A stretch of 64,000 bases of DNA from Ypsolopha sequella (taxonomy: Eukaryota; Arthropoda; Insecta; Lepidoptera; Ypsolophidae). Location of the stretch: contig OW203991.1 in the NCBI GenBank assembly GCA_934047225.1, positions 6,076,001-6,140,000 on the forward strand, given 5' to 3'. Under the pieces are notes generated by a model. It worked only from the letters and a program-made list of their open reading frames with translations, did no database searches and had not been told where the DNA came from. How positions within the stretch are numbered: the stretch's first letter is position 1; each line of letters starts with the position of its first letter. Shown here one piece after another: positions 63,001 through 64,000 of this stretch. Position numbers and translations under genes: made by a program.

Positions 63001-63956
63001 ATTTAAAGAATGGGTAATGGTGACAATTAACCGTCACAATATTATTATGTATCTCTAAAGGAGTGTCTGAAATGTTCCGAGGGTCAACTGATAAATCAAA
63101 CACTCAAAAAACCACTTTTAGCCGACCATGATAAATTTACGTCCCGACGTGATAGCAAGTAGGATCAATGCCGTGTGACGACGATCAAAATACACTAATA
63201 AATTAGATAAAATAAAATACGTATTACTTTTGACCCTGCCTCCGCTGCCTCGTCCACTCTATTCGTATTTTTGCTATGGTGACGCGAGCTTAGAGACCGG
63301 GACGAATTTCCCCCCGCGCGCTACCGTAAAATAGAATAAGCCACGCCCGGAACTGGTTTTTGTTTTGGCTATGTCATACTCTTTACTAATTTTGGTGTTC
63401 ATTTTCTAATTTTAATGGTGGTCATTTATTAATTTTGGTGTTCAGTTAAACATTTTCGAGACTGGCATCAATGGGGCTGGCATCAGTCGAATGAGTGAAA
63501 GATACAGAATGACAAGAAATGAAAATATAAATATATGTGTATATGACTAATTAAATTGGCGTAACCTATTTTTGAACAAAAATAATAAAAAATGAAAAAA
63601 TATCAAAAAACATTCAGTCTGTTAAAAAAAATTAACTTAAGATTGTTATTTTTGTTGTGTTTATAAATGTGTACTTATGTATATTTAAAGTTATATTTAC
63701 TATATCATATCCTATTTAAATAAATAACTTAGTAAAGCAAAGTCGATAAAAAAGGTAAGTTTCAATTTACGGACCTGTCCGATAGTTCCGCTTCCAATAT
63801 TAACACGCTGCGACTAATGTAGTTACAACCGTACAAATTGATGAACCTATTTTGATGCGGTTTTATTGTTTTGTACTTACATTGTGTTTGAAGTGGTGCC
63901 TCGAAGCGGTCCATGATATACAATTACATAATATGATGGCCGCTAATAGCAGCGAT
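11310..63956 (-). CDS. Ppn: Papilin (lacunin-type), 52 coding exons in the window
   Basis: This is a secreted extracellular-matrix protein. Papilins bind basement membranes and inhibit ADAMTS proteases. Domain order: signal peptide, TSP1, ADAMTS-type cysteine-rich/spacer, six TSP1, acidic and Ser/Thr-rich linker, about 13 papilin GCC repeats, 13 Kunitz domains, antistasin-like region, WAP, three Ig domains, PLAC. All exon junctions use GT/AG with matching phase. The coding length is 8,770 nt: one nucleotide completing a split codon, 2,922 codons and a TGA (11310-11312). This is close to the length I recall for fly papilin (about 2.9 kb of residues). The first exon, with the ATG, lies beyond 64000. 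Intron 1 is 20.6 kb, whereas most others are under 1 kb. Exons are listed block by block in the following entries. The weakest junction is the acceptor at 24356-24357. Confidence 0.95.
11580..11940. repeat. Dispersed repeat, copy 2
   Basis: This is the partner of 7500-7850. Its 11595-11780 part is the reverse complement of 7500-7690, while 11785-11936 is in the same direction as 7705-7850. Similarity by eye is high over both parts. It lies in the last intron of papilin. Confidence 0.6.
12068..13629 (-). other. Papilin intron with dispersed repeats
   Basis: There is no exon here. An imperfect palindrome lies at 12258-12372 (GACTCGCCTGAAGGGG paired with CCCCTTCATGGCGAGTC). A common lepidopteran-type repeat begins with CTAGCTTGTGCCCGTGGCTT near 12534 and ends near the CAGACAGACAAA words at about 12870. 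A second weak palindrome spans 12668-12797. Confidence 0.45.
13630..14003 (-). pseudogene. Decayed tandem copies of papilin exon 50 (Ig3, second half)
   Basis: Downstream of the functional exon 14015-14125 are at least two degraded copies. The first, at about 13905-14003, begins ACGCTCGGCTGAAGATATC (minus strand) and keeps CTCTCTCCGAGCGACAACGG but has lost codons and frame. The second is split: 13843-13900 (GACGATATCGCGCTTCTCTC) and 13630-13679 (CATTCACAGCTCCCACTACT), separated by a 163-bp palindromic MITE. The copies are frame-broken and have lost the YxC core of the Ig domain, so they cannot be alternative exons now. Confidence 0.8.
13680..13842. mobile_element. Palindromic MITE inserted in a decayed Ig exon copy
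   Basis: The two ends are inverted: GCGGGTCTACCGCATAATTC and GAATTACGCGGTAGACCCGC. The arms of about 65 bp include TTGAGATTGAAATTTGACGT, and the short centre contains GAGATGGCATGTTAGGCGGG. Two more copies lie at 47023-47162 and 52048-52209. It carries no open frame, so it must have been mobilised in trans. Confidence 0.8.
14015..14684 (-). CDS. Ppn: Papilin Ig domain 3 (exons 49-50)
   Basis: The exons are 14529-14684 and 14015-14125, joined in phase 1. The first half gives [20 protein letters not shown], with the B-strand Cys and the core Trp. The second gives [20 protein letters not shown], the D-x-G-x-Y-x-C signature. This is an I-set Ig domain. The last codon is split (GAA G|GT) into the PLAC exon. 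The functional exon 14015-14125 is followed by broken tandem copies of itself. Confidence 0.93.
14160..14230. repeat. hAT-type end fragment
   Basis: The words AGTAGCGGATCCAGGGAGGA and GGCTAGGGGGCTGAAGATAT resemble the GGCGGATCCAG ends of non-autonomous hAT elements. Only one end is present. Confidence 0.35.
14991..15691 (-). mobile_element. Relic hAT transposon with 8-bp target duplication
   Basis: The ends are CAGTGCCGGATTA (14991) and TAATCCGGCACTG (to 15691), flanked by CTACTAAC and TTACTAAC, an 8-bp duplication with one mismatch as hAT elements make. The minus-strand frame 15174-15380 retains a transposase C-terminal dimerisation-like segment ([15 protein letters not shown], then [13 protein letters not shown]). 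The rest of the transposase is missing. At about 15390-15480 a separate LINE 3' tail with TTTGAA repeats (minus strand) is nested inside. The element lies in the papilin intron between the Ig2 and Ig3 exons. Confidence 0.75.
15874..16314 (-). CDS. Ppn: Papilin Ig domain 2 exon (exon 48)
   Basis: A single 441-nt, GC-rich exon in phase 1. The Ig core reads [20 protein letters not shown] and [20 protein letters not shown], with both Cys and the Trp. About 50 residues of Pro/Thr-rich linker to Ig3 follow ([15 protein letters not shown]). The acceptor GGTGGATAG can receive two different upstream exons, both ending in a lone G: exon 47 (19604-19751) of full-length papilin, or the signal-peptide exon at 16597-16660. 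Confidence 0.93.
16597..16660 (-). CDS. Ppn: Alternative first coding exon with signal peptide (short papilin form)
   Basis: The minus-strand ATG at 16658-16660 opens 21 codons, [21 protein letters not shown]. This is a textbook secretion signal: a basic start, a hydrophobic core and small residues before the cleavage region. It is followed by G and the donor GTTAAT (16591-16596). Its phase-1 end matches the phase-1 start of the Ig2 exon 280 bp away. The spliced frame, 64+441+156+111+97+85 = 954 nt, is open to the papilin stop and encodes 317 residues: signal, Ig2, Ig3 and PLAC. The exon is GC-rich like real coding DNA and has a TATA-like box upstream. I infer an internal promoter; a processed chance frame is less likely given the phase match. 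Confidence 0.7.
16699..16704 (-). promoter_or_regulatory. TATA-like box of the putative internal papilin promoter
   Basis: The minus-strand word TATAAG, in GATATAAGG, lies about 40 nt before the ATG of the alternative first exon. A CA within TTCACAG is about 24 nt downstream of it and could be the start site, giving a 5' leader of only about 20 nt. TATA words are frequent in AT-rich DNA, so position is the only support. Confidence 0.35.
17331..17572. repeat. Non-autonomous hAT-like element
   Basis: The left end, GGGCGGATCCAGCATTTGAT, and the right end, with CCCCCCCTGCATCCGCCAAT, are roughly inverted. Inside, GGGGGGAGCCACTC pairs with GGGTGGCTCCC. The target duplication is not clear. Confidence 0.45.
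17994..18593. repeat. Inverted-repeat element with CCCAGGCCCAGCGC-type ends
   Basis: The left arm (17994-18060) runs TGTACAAACAGCATAGGAGA, then GGCCCAGCACAAACACTTTT. The right arm (18528-18593) is its complement with few differences. Inside is a direct duplication with a 66-bp period (18108-18233, core TCTTACGCCCGTGTATCATA). The end words resemble those of 10010-10595. Confidence 0.65.
19604..20734 (-). CDS. Ppn: Papilin Ig domain 1 (exons 46-47)
   Basis: The exons are 20598-20734 and 19604-19751, joined in phase 0 after KVT. The first half, with [20 protein letters not shown], carries the first Cys and the Trp. The second, with [20 protein letters not shown], carries the D-x-G-x-Y-x-C signature. 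It ends with phase 1 (AAT G), joining Ig2. The intron at 19752-20597 holds nothing recognisable apart from a short AAATAAATAAAT tract near 20340. Confidence 0.93.
20970..21152 (-). CDS. Ppn: Papilin WAP-type four-disulfide-core exon (exon 45)
   Basis: A single phase-1 exon of 183 nt. The cysteine pattern [38 protein letters not shown] fits a WAP domain (eight Cys including the CC pair). A Thr/Ala/Pro-rich linker follows ([13 protein letters not shown]). WAP domains often inhibit proteases. The donor is GTACCA at 20964-20969. The intron at 21153-22244 is AT-rich with no recognised feature. Confidence 0.85.
22245..23773 (-). CDS. Ppn: Papilin antistasin-like cysteine-rich region (exons 43-44)
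   Basis: The exons are 23560-23773 and 22245-22366, joined in phase 2. The pattern [19 protein letters not shown], then GCERCSCV, and a second [23 protein letters not shown] fits two antistasin/lustrin-like modules. The second is followed by [20 protein letters not shown], with four more Cys spread over exon 44. Manduca lacunin has a comparable Cys-rich stretch between its Kunitz and Ig parts (from memory). Function unknown; antistasins bind serine proteases. The intron at 22367-23559 contains a foldback repeat. Confidence 0.8.
22640..22760. repeat. Fragment of a common dispersed repeat
   Basis: TTTAGGGTTTCGTA, then AAAACGGAACCCTTATAG and reiterated GTCTGTCTATCTGTC words resemble a very common lepidopteran interspersed repeat. 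A second TTAGGGTTCTGTATCCGTA word lies at 23073. The boundaries are unclear. Confidence 0.4.
23101..23496. repeat. Foldback repeat in a papilin intron
   Basis: Arms of nearly 200 bp pair. GGAGTTCCGAGATTGGG at the left matches the complement of CGAATCTCGGAACACC at the right. Inside, GAACAAAATAAATACCACTT (left) pairs with AAGTGGTATTTATTTTGTTC (right). It has no open frame of its own. Confidence 0.7.
24170..24355 (-). CDS. Ppn: Papilin Kunitz domain 13 (exon 42)
   Basis: Phase 1 to phase 1. The domain reads [36 protein letters not shown] and QCQEVC, with all six Cys. The residue after the second Cys (P1 position) is Thr, so trypsin inhibition is not expected. The acceptor GGGATCAG at 24356-24357 has a poor pyrimidine tract but a good TTGACTAAC branch-like word, and it gives the right phase. 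Confidence 0.85.
24666..27233 (-). CDS. Ppn: Papilin Kunitz domains 7-12, a duplicated three-domain block (exons 35-41)
   Basis: The exons are 27110-27233, 26929-27019, 26539-26737, 25914-26087, 25670-25793, 25271-25548 and 24666-24839. K7 and K10 are each split after CEGNxNR by a phase-2 intron and end in FES-x-x-ECES. A linker containing APVTAP follows, then an unusual Kunitz (K8, K11) ending CGAFRG(L/I)G. After that comes a canonical one (K9, K12) sharing DPGPC and [14 protein letters not shown]7-K8-K9 and K10-K11-K12 are therefore copies of one block. In the second copy the linker and K11 lie in one exon. P1 residues in order: Asp, Ser, Ser, Asp, Gly, Arg. Confidence 0.93.
27712..30528 (-). 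CDS. Ppn: Papilin Kunitz domains 1-6 (exons 28-34)
   Basis: The exons are 30352-30528 (K1), 30034-30210 (K2), 29732-29911 (K3), 29200-29370 (K4), 28495-28579 with 28179-28318 (K5, split by a phase-2 intron), and 27712-27882 (K6). Each has the six-Cys Kunitz frame with C-x8-G-x-C and (Y/W)-x-G-C-x-G-N-x-N-x-F. Examples are [11 protein letters not shown] in K1 and [11 protein letters not shown] in K6. K1 has Arg at the P1 position (RGPCRNYS); K2-K6 have Thr, Ala, Thr, Ala and His. Nearly all borders are phase 1, which makes domain shuffling easy. Confidence 0.95.
30846..33519 (-). CDS. Ppn: Papilin GCC-repeat region, about 13 cassettes (exons 20-27)
   Basis: The exons are 33376-33519, 32655-32865, 32447-32514, 32003-32146, 31675-31848, 31367-31484, 31171-31261 and 30846-31041. 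The repeated unit is C-x5-GCC-x-D-x-x-T-x-A-x-GP-x4-GC, for example [15 protein letters not shown] and [17 protein letters not shown] count about 13 units. Exon borders do not follow repeat borders, and introns fall in phases 0, 1 and 2. This is the papilin-specific cysteine-rich motif; its biochemical role is not established. Basic residues dominate the entry (KPRKRKAKC). Confidence 0.93.
33594..35817 (-). CDS. Ppn: Papilin Ser/Thr/Glu-rich mucin-like region (exons 16-19)
   Basis: The exons are 35028-35817 (263 codons), 34859-34957, 33948-34241 and 33594-33665. The sequence is almost entirely Ser, Thr, Glu and Gly, with repeated [19 protein letters not shown] words. The largest exon contains an imperfect minisatellite in its codons. 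Such segments in matrix proteins usually carry dense O-glycans or glycosaminoglycan; SG pairs with acidic neighbours are present. Alternative frames across the repeat are open only because of the repeat. The intron at 34242-34858 holds a TA-flanked MITE. Confidence 0.92.
34287..34547. mobile_element. TA-flanked palindromic MITE
   Basis: The ends, CAACGTGTAACAGAAAGGTG and its near complement ending GTTACACCTTG, are flanked by TA on both sides. The arms include ACCATATTTGAAGAGCTTAT. It fits a Tc1/mariner-type non-autonomous element and lies in a papilin intron. Confidence 0.75.
36271..36532. mobile_element. TA-flanked palindromic MITE with ~110-bp arms
   Basis: The ends are CAAGGTGACTTTTTGATCAT and its complement, with TA on both sides. 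The arms share AGTGATCAGTATCTTGGATC. It is nested in an older retroelement 3' end. A diverged fragment of the same family lies at about 51782-51845 (GGAGGCTTGGTATGTGATCA). Confidence 0.8.
36959..37132. repeat. Minisatellite, ~34-bp unit, five copies
   Basis: The unit has TTTAAATCATGGCTCAG and TTGAGCATGCAGCGTTA. The last two copies have CTCCCAG in place of CTCAG, so they expanded as a sub-lineage. The array is intronic. Confidence 0.85.
37361..37497 (-). CDS. Ppn: Papilin acidic exon (exon 15)
   Basis: A phase 1 to phase 0 exon of 137 nt between the TSP1 array and the mucin-like region. It is rich in Asp, Glu and Tyr ([19 protein letters not shown]) with one Cys. Acidic Tyr runs like this are candidates for tyrosine sulfation, which is inference only. 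Confidence 0.9.
37570..37830 (+). pseudogene. LINE ORF2 C-terminal fragment (RTE-like)
   Basis: The plus-strand frame reads [19 protein letters not shown], then DRRR, a stop, and [15 protein letters not shown]. The basic GRPxRxYxDQI stretch followed by a W/VxxAxxP ending is typical of RTE-like LINE C-termini. It is interrupted by a stop and truncated at the left, and it lies in a papilin intron. Confidence 0.55.
38015..40515 (-). CDS. Ppn: Papilin TSP1 repeats 2-7 (exons 8-14)
   Basis: The exons are 40383-40515, 40043-40265, 39804-39924, 39544-39723, 39222-39398, 38737-38922 and 38015-38150. They encode six thrombospondin type-1 repeats of the ADAMTS kind. Examples are [33 protein letters not shown] and WYAGPWSE joined to [13 protein letters not shown]. 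From repeat 4 on, phase-0 introns cut each repeat between the W-x-x-W motif and the first Cys, so one exon holds the end of one repeat and the start of the next. This regular cut suggests the array grew by exon duplication. TSP1 repeats bind matrix and proteoglycans. Confidence 0.95.
38151..38736 (-). other. Papilin intron, no feature beyond simple repeats
   Basis: AT-rich intron. A dispersed-repeat fragment (TCTGTCTGTCTGA, then TTGTAACTCGAACGGATTTG) sits near 38466-38530. No coding signal was seen. Confidence 0.4.
40845..43275 (-). CDS. Ppn: Papilin TSP1-1 and ADAMTS-type cysteine-rich/spacer region (exons 2-7)
   Basis: The exons are 43097-43275, 42867-43010, 42584-42734, 41969-42092, 41712-41792 and 40845-41020. 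After a basic mature N-terminus ([14 protein letters not shown]) comes the first TSP1 ([17 protein letters not shown]). The cysteine-rich part follows: [44 protein letters not shown] and [11 protein letters not shown]. The spacer follows that: [18 protein letters not shown] and [23 protein letters not shown]. This is the papilin cassette shared with ADAMTS and ADAMTSL proteins, without a protease domain. It carries the ADAMTS-inhibitory activity reported for papilins (family knowledge). Confidence 0.95.
41165..41640 (-). mobile_element. LINE 3' end fragment
   Basis: Read on the minus strand it ends in AATAAATTTATTTTC followed by TTTC repeats (41160-41190), a LINE-style tail. The body has GGAGGTAGCTGAAAACCAGC and ATGTTTTGGATGGCACATAG. 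No open frame remains. It lies in the intron between exons 6 and 7. Confidence 0.55.
42212..42407. mobile_element. Palindromic MITE
   Basis: CAGGGTATTTCACTCTACGG at the left is matched by the complement of CCGTAGAGGAAATATCCCGG at the right. The arms of about 75 bp include GGGCAATTCCCTCCTTCGCT and AGTTAAAAATCGTA. It lies in the intron between papilin exons 4 and 5. Confidence 0.75.
43599..44146. mobile_element. TA-flanked MITE with ~170-bp inverted arms
   Basis: The ends are CAGGGTGTAATCGTTGAGTG and the complement of TAACGATTACAACCTG, each next to TA. The arms share GACCAGGCGATTATTCCGTA and AATAACTTTTTGAAAATCAA. The non-repeated middle of about 200 bp has no frame. Confidence 0.8.
44147..45599. 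other. Intron 1 stretch without recognised features
   Basis: AT-rich DNA with homopolymer runs near 45040 and 45213. The plus-strand frame 44387-44620 is Phe/Ile-rich, as expected of random AT-rich sequence. Confidence 0.4.
45600..45747. mobile_element. Palindromic MITE
   Basis: ACGAAGTCCGTTTGGCTATG at the left pairs with CATAGCCAAACGGACGTCGT at the right. Inner arms have GTGCGTGCACACGCAC and CGCGC-rich words. Overlapping short frames at 45543-45844 are products of the palindrome. Confidence 0.7.
46121..47024. repeat. Possible TIR element of about 0.9 kb
   Basis: CATAGTAAAACCAGAAAAGT near 46127 is matched in inverse near 46993-47013 (TCTGGTTTTACTATG), both next to ACACCGG words. The interior includes GC-rich parts (46225-46345 and 46600-46690). 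No transposase was recognised. It directly abuts a MITE copy. Confidence 0.4.
47023..47162. mobile_element. Diverged copy of the 13680-13842 MITE
   Basis: It keeps the centre GAGATGGCATGTTAGGCGGG and the right arm ending in TGGTAGACCCGC. The left arm is degraded. Confidence 0.7.
47163..47738. other. Intron 1 stretch with a LINE 3' tail
   Basis: At about 47568-47720 (minus strand) lies a LINE 3' end related to 1097-1640. Shared words are the CATATAACA and GTTATA...GGTTTGTC order and a terminal AATAAATATC. Otherwise no feature is visible. Confidence 0.45.
47739..48004. mobile_element. Palindromic MITE
   Basis: CCTTTTTCTAATTAATCGAA at the left and its complement at the right. The arms of about 115 bp include ACTTAAATTCAAAATTCACT and end in a T-rich loop. 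A truncated relative is at about 52008-52047. Confidence 0.8.
48005..51334. other. Intron 1 stretch without a supported gene
   Basis: There is no credible coding frame; short frames at 48221-48481 and 48486-48680 lack motifs and bias. A GC-richer patch with ACGTACGC-type words lies at 50580-50720. A reiterated CACTCACTCACTCA tract is at 50994-51008. Confidence 0.4.
51335..51518. repeat. 48-bp minisatellite, four near-identical copies
   Basis: Units start at 51335, 51383, 51431 and 51479; the core is TTTCCATCTGCTACGTATCT, then TTCGTTTCTTTCACATCC. Because 48 is a multiple of three, both strands stay open; the minus strand would read [16 protein letters not shown] repeatedly. There is no upstream start context or splice support, so I treat it as intronic. 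The copies appear identical, suggesting recent expansion. Confidence 0.9.
52048..52209. mobile_element. Third copy of the 13680-13842 MITE
   Basis: It begins GCTCTACCGCGTAATTCTCA and ends GAATTACGCGGTAGACCCGC, with the same centre GAGATGGCATGTTAGGCGGG. The right arm is well kept and the left partly degraded. Confidence 0.8.
52210..53156. other. Intron 1 stretch with a direct repeat
   Basis: No gene seen. Two related segments lie about 180 bp apart, near 52859-52930 and 53039-53110 (GACTGAAGGTCA, ATGACCTTACAAGG, then GCTTTGTTT or CCTCGTTT). Confidence 0.4.
53157..53324. mobile_element. Palindromic MITE
   Basis: AATTGTGTCGATTCGGTGTA at the left and its exact complement at the right, followed inward by ATTTGACAGGACTAA and TTAGTCCTGTCAAAT. 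Confidence 0.8.
53325..54411. other. Intron 1 stretch with GC-rich simple repeats
   Basis: A GCGAAGCGAAGCG-type tract spans 53417-53515 and makes a Ser/Arg-rich chance frame. Words such as GTGAACACCAAAATTAG near 53376 recur inverted near 63385-63405, suggesting a shared dispersed repeat. There is no gene. Confidence 0.4.
54412..56202. mobile_element. Long foldback element
   Basis: The two halves are inverted copies. The outer ends are CTTGGGATAAATCGCC and its complement. Further in, GTCCGTTTGTCTAGACAATT and CTATTCTAAAGGGATTAAT at the left are matched in inverse near 56050 and 55820. The arms meet at about 55510-55560, around ATCACGACGACGGATAAGCC-type sequence. The left arm carries about 370 bp (54990-55390) lacking in the right arm. 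No open frame was found. It could be a Foldback-type transposon or two head-to-head copies of one MITE. Confidence 0.75.
56203..56476. other. Intron 1 spacer between foldback and Gypsy element
   Basis: AT-rich, no feature. It ends in AACCC, which is repeated after the right LTR. Confidence 0.4.
56477..56720 (+). repeat. Left LTR of the Gypsy element
   Basis: It begins TGAAGTATAGTAACAACG and ends TCCTGTTATTTGA, identical to the right LTR. The exact right border is uncertain by one base because of the ambiguous A at the target duplication. Confidence 0.9.
57253..58464 (+). CDS. Gypsy element Gag
   Basis: The ATG at 57253 ([11 protein letters not shown]) opens 403 codons; the six in-frame codons before it begin with TTG and are less likely to be used. 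The N-terminal half is helical and Lys-rich. The C-terminal third is Arg/Gly/Asn-rich ([24 protein letters not shown]) in place of a CCHC zinc knuckle, so RNA binding is probably through RGG-type sequence. It ends at TAA 58462-58464. The pol frame opens at 58448, giving a 17-nt overlap in the +1 frame. It forms the particle shell. Confidence 0.85.
   Translation: MSEQLKGLHIKINLIKEYLVKIGPELRKKDIAYKKLQEAENEYKKLDGILTQLNQEIIDEQLSTESTDLFQKLINEITIAYNKIVSLLSKIDNSCQTGEGNFVEIEPKLSQKLSKMADSFDIKTAISLLPVMNGQEQVTNQLVDGILLYSSLISESSKNLLIEFVLKTRLSASAKLRLKSTYSSVQYLVNDIRKFLLPKKSTVALQTQLFQITQGRRSIEKFGTELEELFVNLTIAQADDEPSKFEVLRPLNEKTAIKRFADGLSDQRLSTVIASRQFNSLPEAIRAAVDEQSMSTQPQNQTMHFGSTKLYQHKRYHNRGFRGRGNYSNKNFVHNNSSNHNNNRGQQTSFISAGYRGRHKNGQRQQTRGGGHSRFQRIQHNALEYDGQERLQNNNERIEFFRT
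58448..62098 (+). pseudogene. Gypsy element Pol with one in-frame stop
   Basis: The +1 frame relative to gag. Protease active site LLIDTGAS near 58544-58567; reverse transcriptase with [10 protein letters not shown] near 59592 and catalytic YLDD at 59780-59791; RNase H start [14 protein letters not shown] near 60224. Integrase: zinc-binding HAGVNR and CNSCQIQ near 61120-61220, catalytic Asp in LDLMGP (near 61300) and TDMGTEF (near 61482), and Glu in ALENTHKH (near 61590). A TGA at 61655-61657 interrupts the frame. The same frame then continues open to 62098, with a GPF-type tail ([10 protein letters not shown]). Apart from that stop the polyprotein looks complete, so the copy is recently inactivated or needs readthrough. 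Confidence 0.88.
62222..62465 (+). repeat. Right LTR of the Gypsy element
   Basis: Identical to the left LTR. It is preceded by a purine run and followed by ACCC, the target duplication. Confidence 0.9.
62466..63880. other. 5' end of intron 1, no supported gene
   Basis: AT-rich. A reiterated motif of the form GAGATAGATAGTGACG appears near 62750-62870. Repeated AATTTTGGTGTTCA words lie at 63390-63450. No exon signal was recognised. Confidence 0.4.
63881..63956 (-). CDS. Ppn: Papilin signal-peptide exon (first coding exon in the window)
   Basis: The 76-nt exon lies between acceptor TATTGTTACAG and donor GTAAGTAC. The only open frame uses the first base to finish a split codon and reads [20 protein letters not shown], then HFKHN. 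This is a hydrophobic signal core followed by a small-residue cleavage region. It ends in phase 0 and joins [11 protein letters not shown] of exon 2. The ATG must be in an exon beyond the right edge, because no in-frame ATG occurs here. Confidence 0.85.
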
Positions 63957-64000
63957 CTGTAACAATATAGAAAATTATTATTTAGCAAAAAGGTAAATAA

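Larger units (their letters stand above)
43276..63880 (-). other. Papilin intron 1 (20.6 kb)
   Basis: The intron lies between the signal-peptide exon and exon 2, both phase 0 here. All elements listed inside it are intronic. No papilin exon was found in it. A long first intron is a likely place for enhancers, but no specific site could be identified. Confidence 0.8.

Overview
The window looks like nuclear DNA of a moth or butterfly. It is AT-rich, has spliced genes with canonical GT/AG junctions, and is crowded with LINEs, hAT and TA-flanked inverted-repeat elements and a Ty3/Gypsy element. Its main gene is an insect papilin (called lacunin in Manduca). No database search was possible, so all family names rest on motifs read directly from the sequence.

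One gene dominates. Papilin lies on the minus strand from beyond the right edge to a stop codon at 11310-11312. I resolved 52 coding exons by matching splice sites and reading phase. The phases agree at every junction, and the exons add up to 2,922 codons plus stop after the first split codon. Order from N to C terminus: signal-peptide exon (63881-63956); a 20.6-kb intron; TSP1 repeat 1 and an ADAMTS-type cysteine-rich/spacer region (40845-43275); six more TSP1 repeats (38015-40515); an acidic exon; Ser/Thr/Glu-rich mucin-like exons (33594-35817); about 13 papilin-type GCC repeats (30846-33519); 13 Kunitz domains (24170-30528); an antistasin-like Cys-rich region; a WAP domain; three Ig domains; and a C-terminal PLAC domain (11310-12067). 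This is a secreted basement-membrane protein.

A second minus-strand coding start at 16658-16660 encodes a signal peptide. It splices in the same phase into the Ig2 exon and would give a 317-residue secreted Ig2-Ig3-PLAC protein. This is the most interesting candidate in the window.

The left 8.4 kb carries the 3' end of another gene on the plus strand (exons 950-1084 and about 8226-8411), converging on papilin. Its intron holds a nest of transposons: a TIR element of about 5.75 kb (1686-7435) containing tandem units, one of which was interrupted by a 5'-truncated LINE (3035-6547).

The rest is mostly intron and repeat. Papilin intron 1 (43276-63880) holds a Gypsy element with identical LTRs (56477-62465), a 1.8-kb foldback (54412-56202), several palindromic MITEs and a 48-bp minisatellite. 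The 3' introns hold a hAT relic with an 8-bp target duplication (14991-15691) and decayed tandem copies of an Ig exon, one of them split by a MITE.
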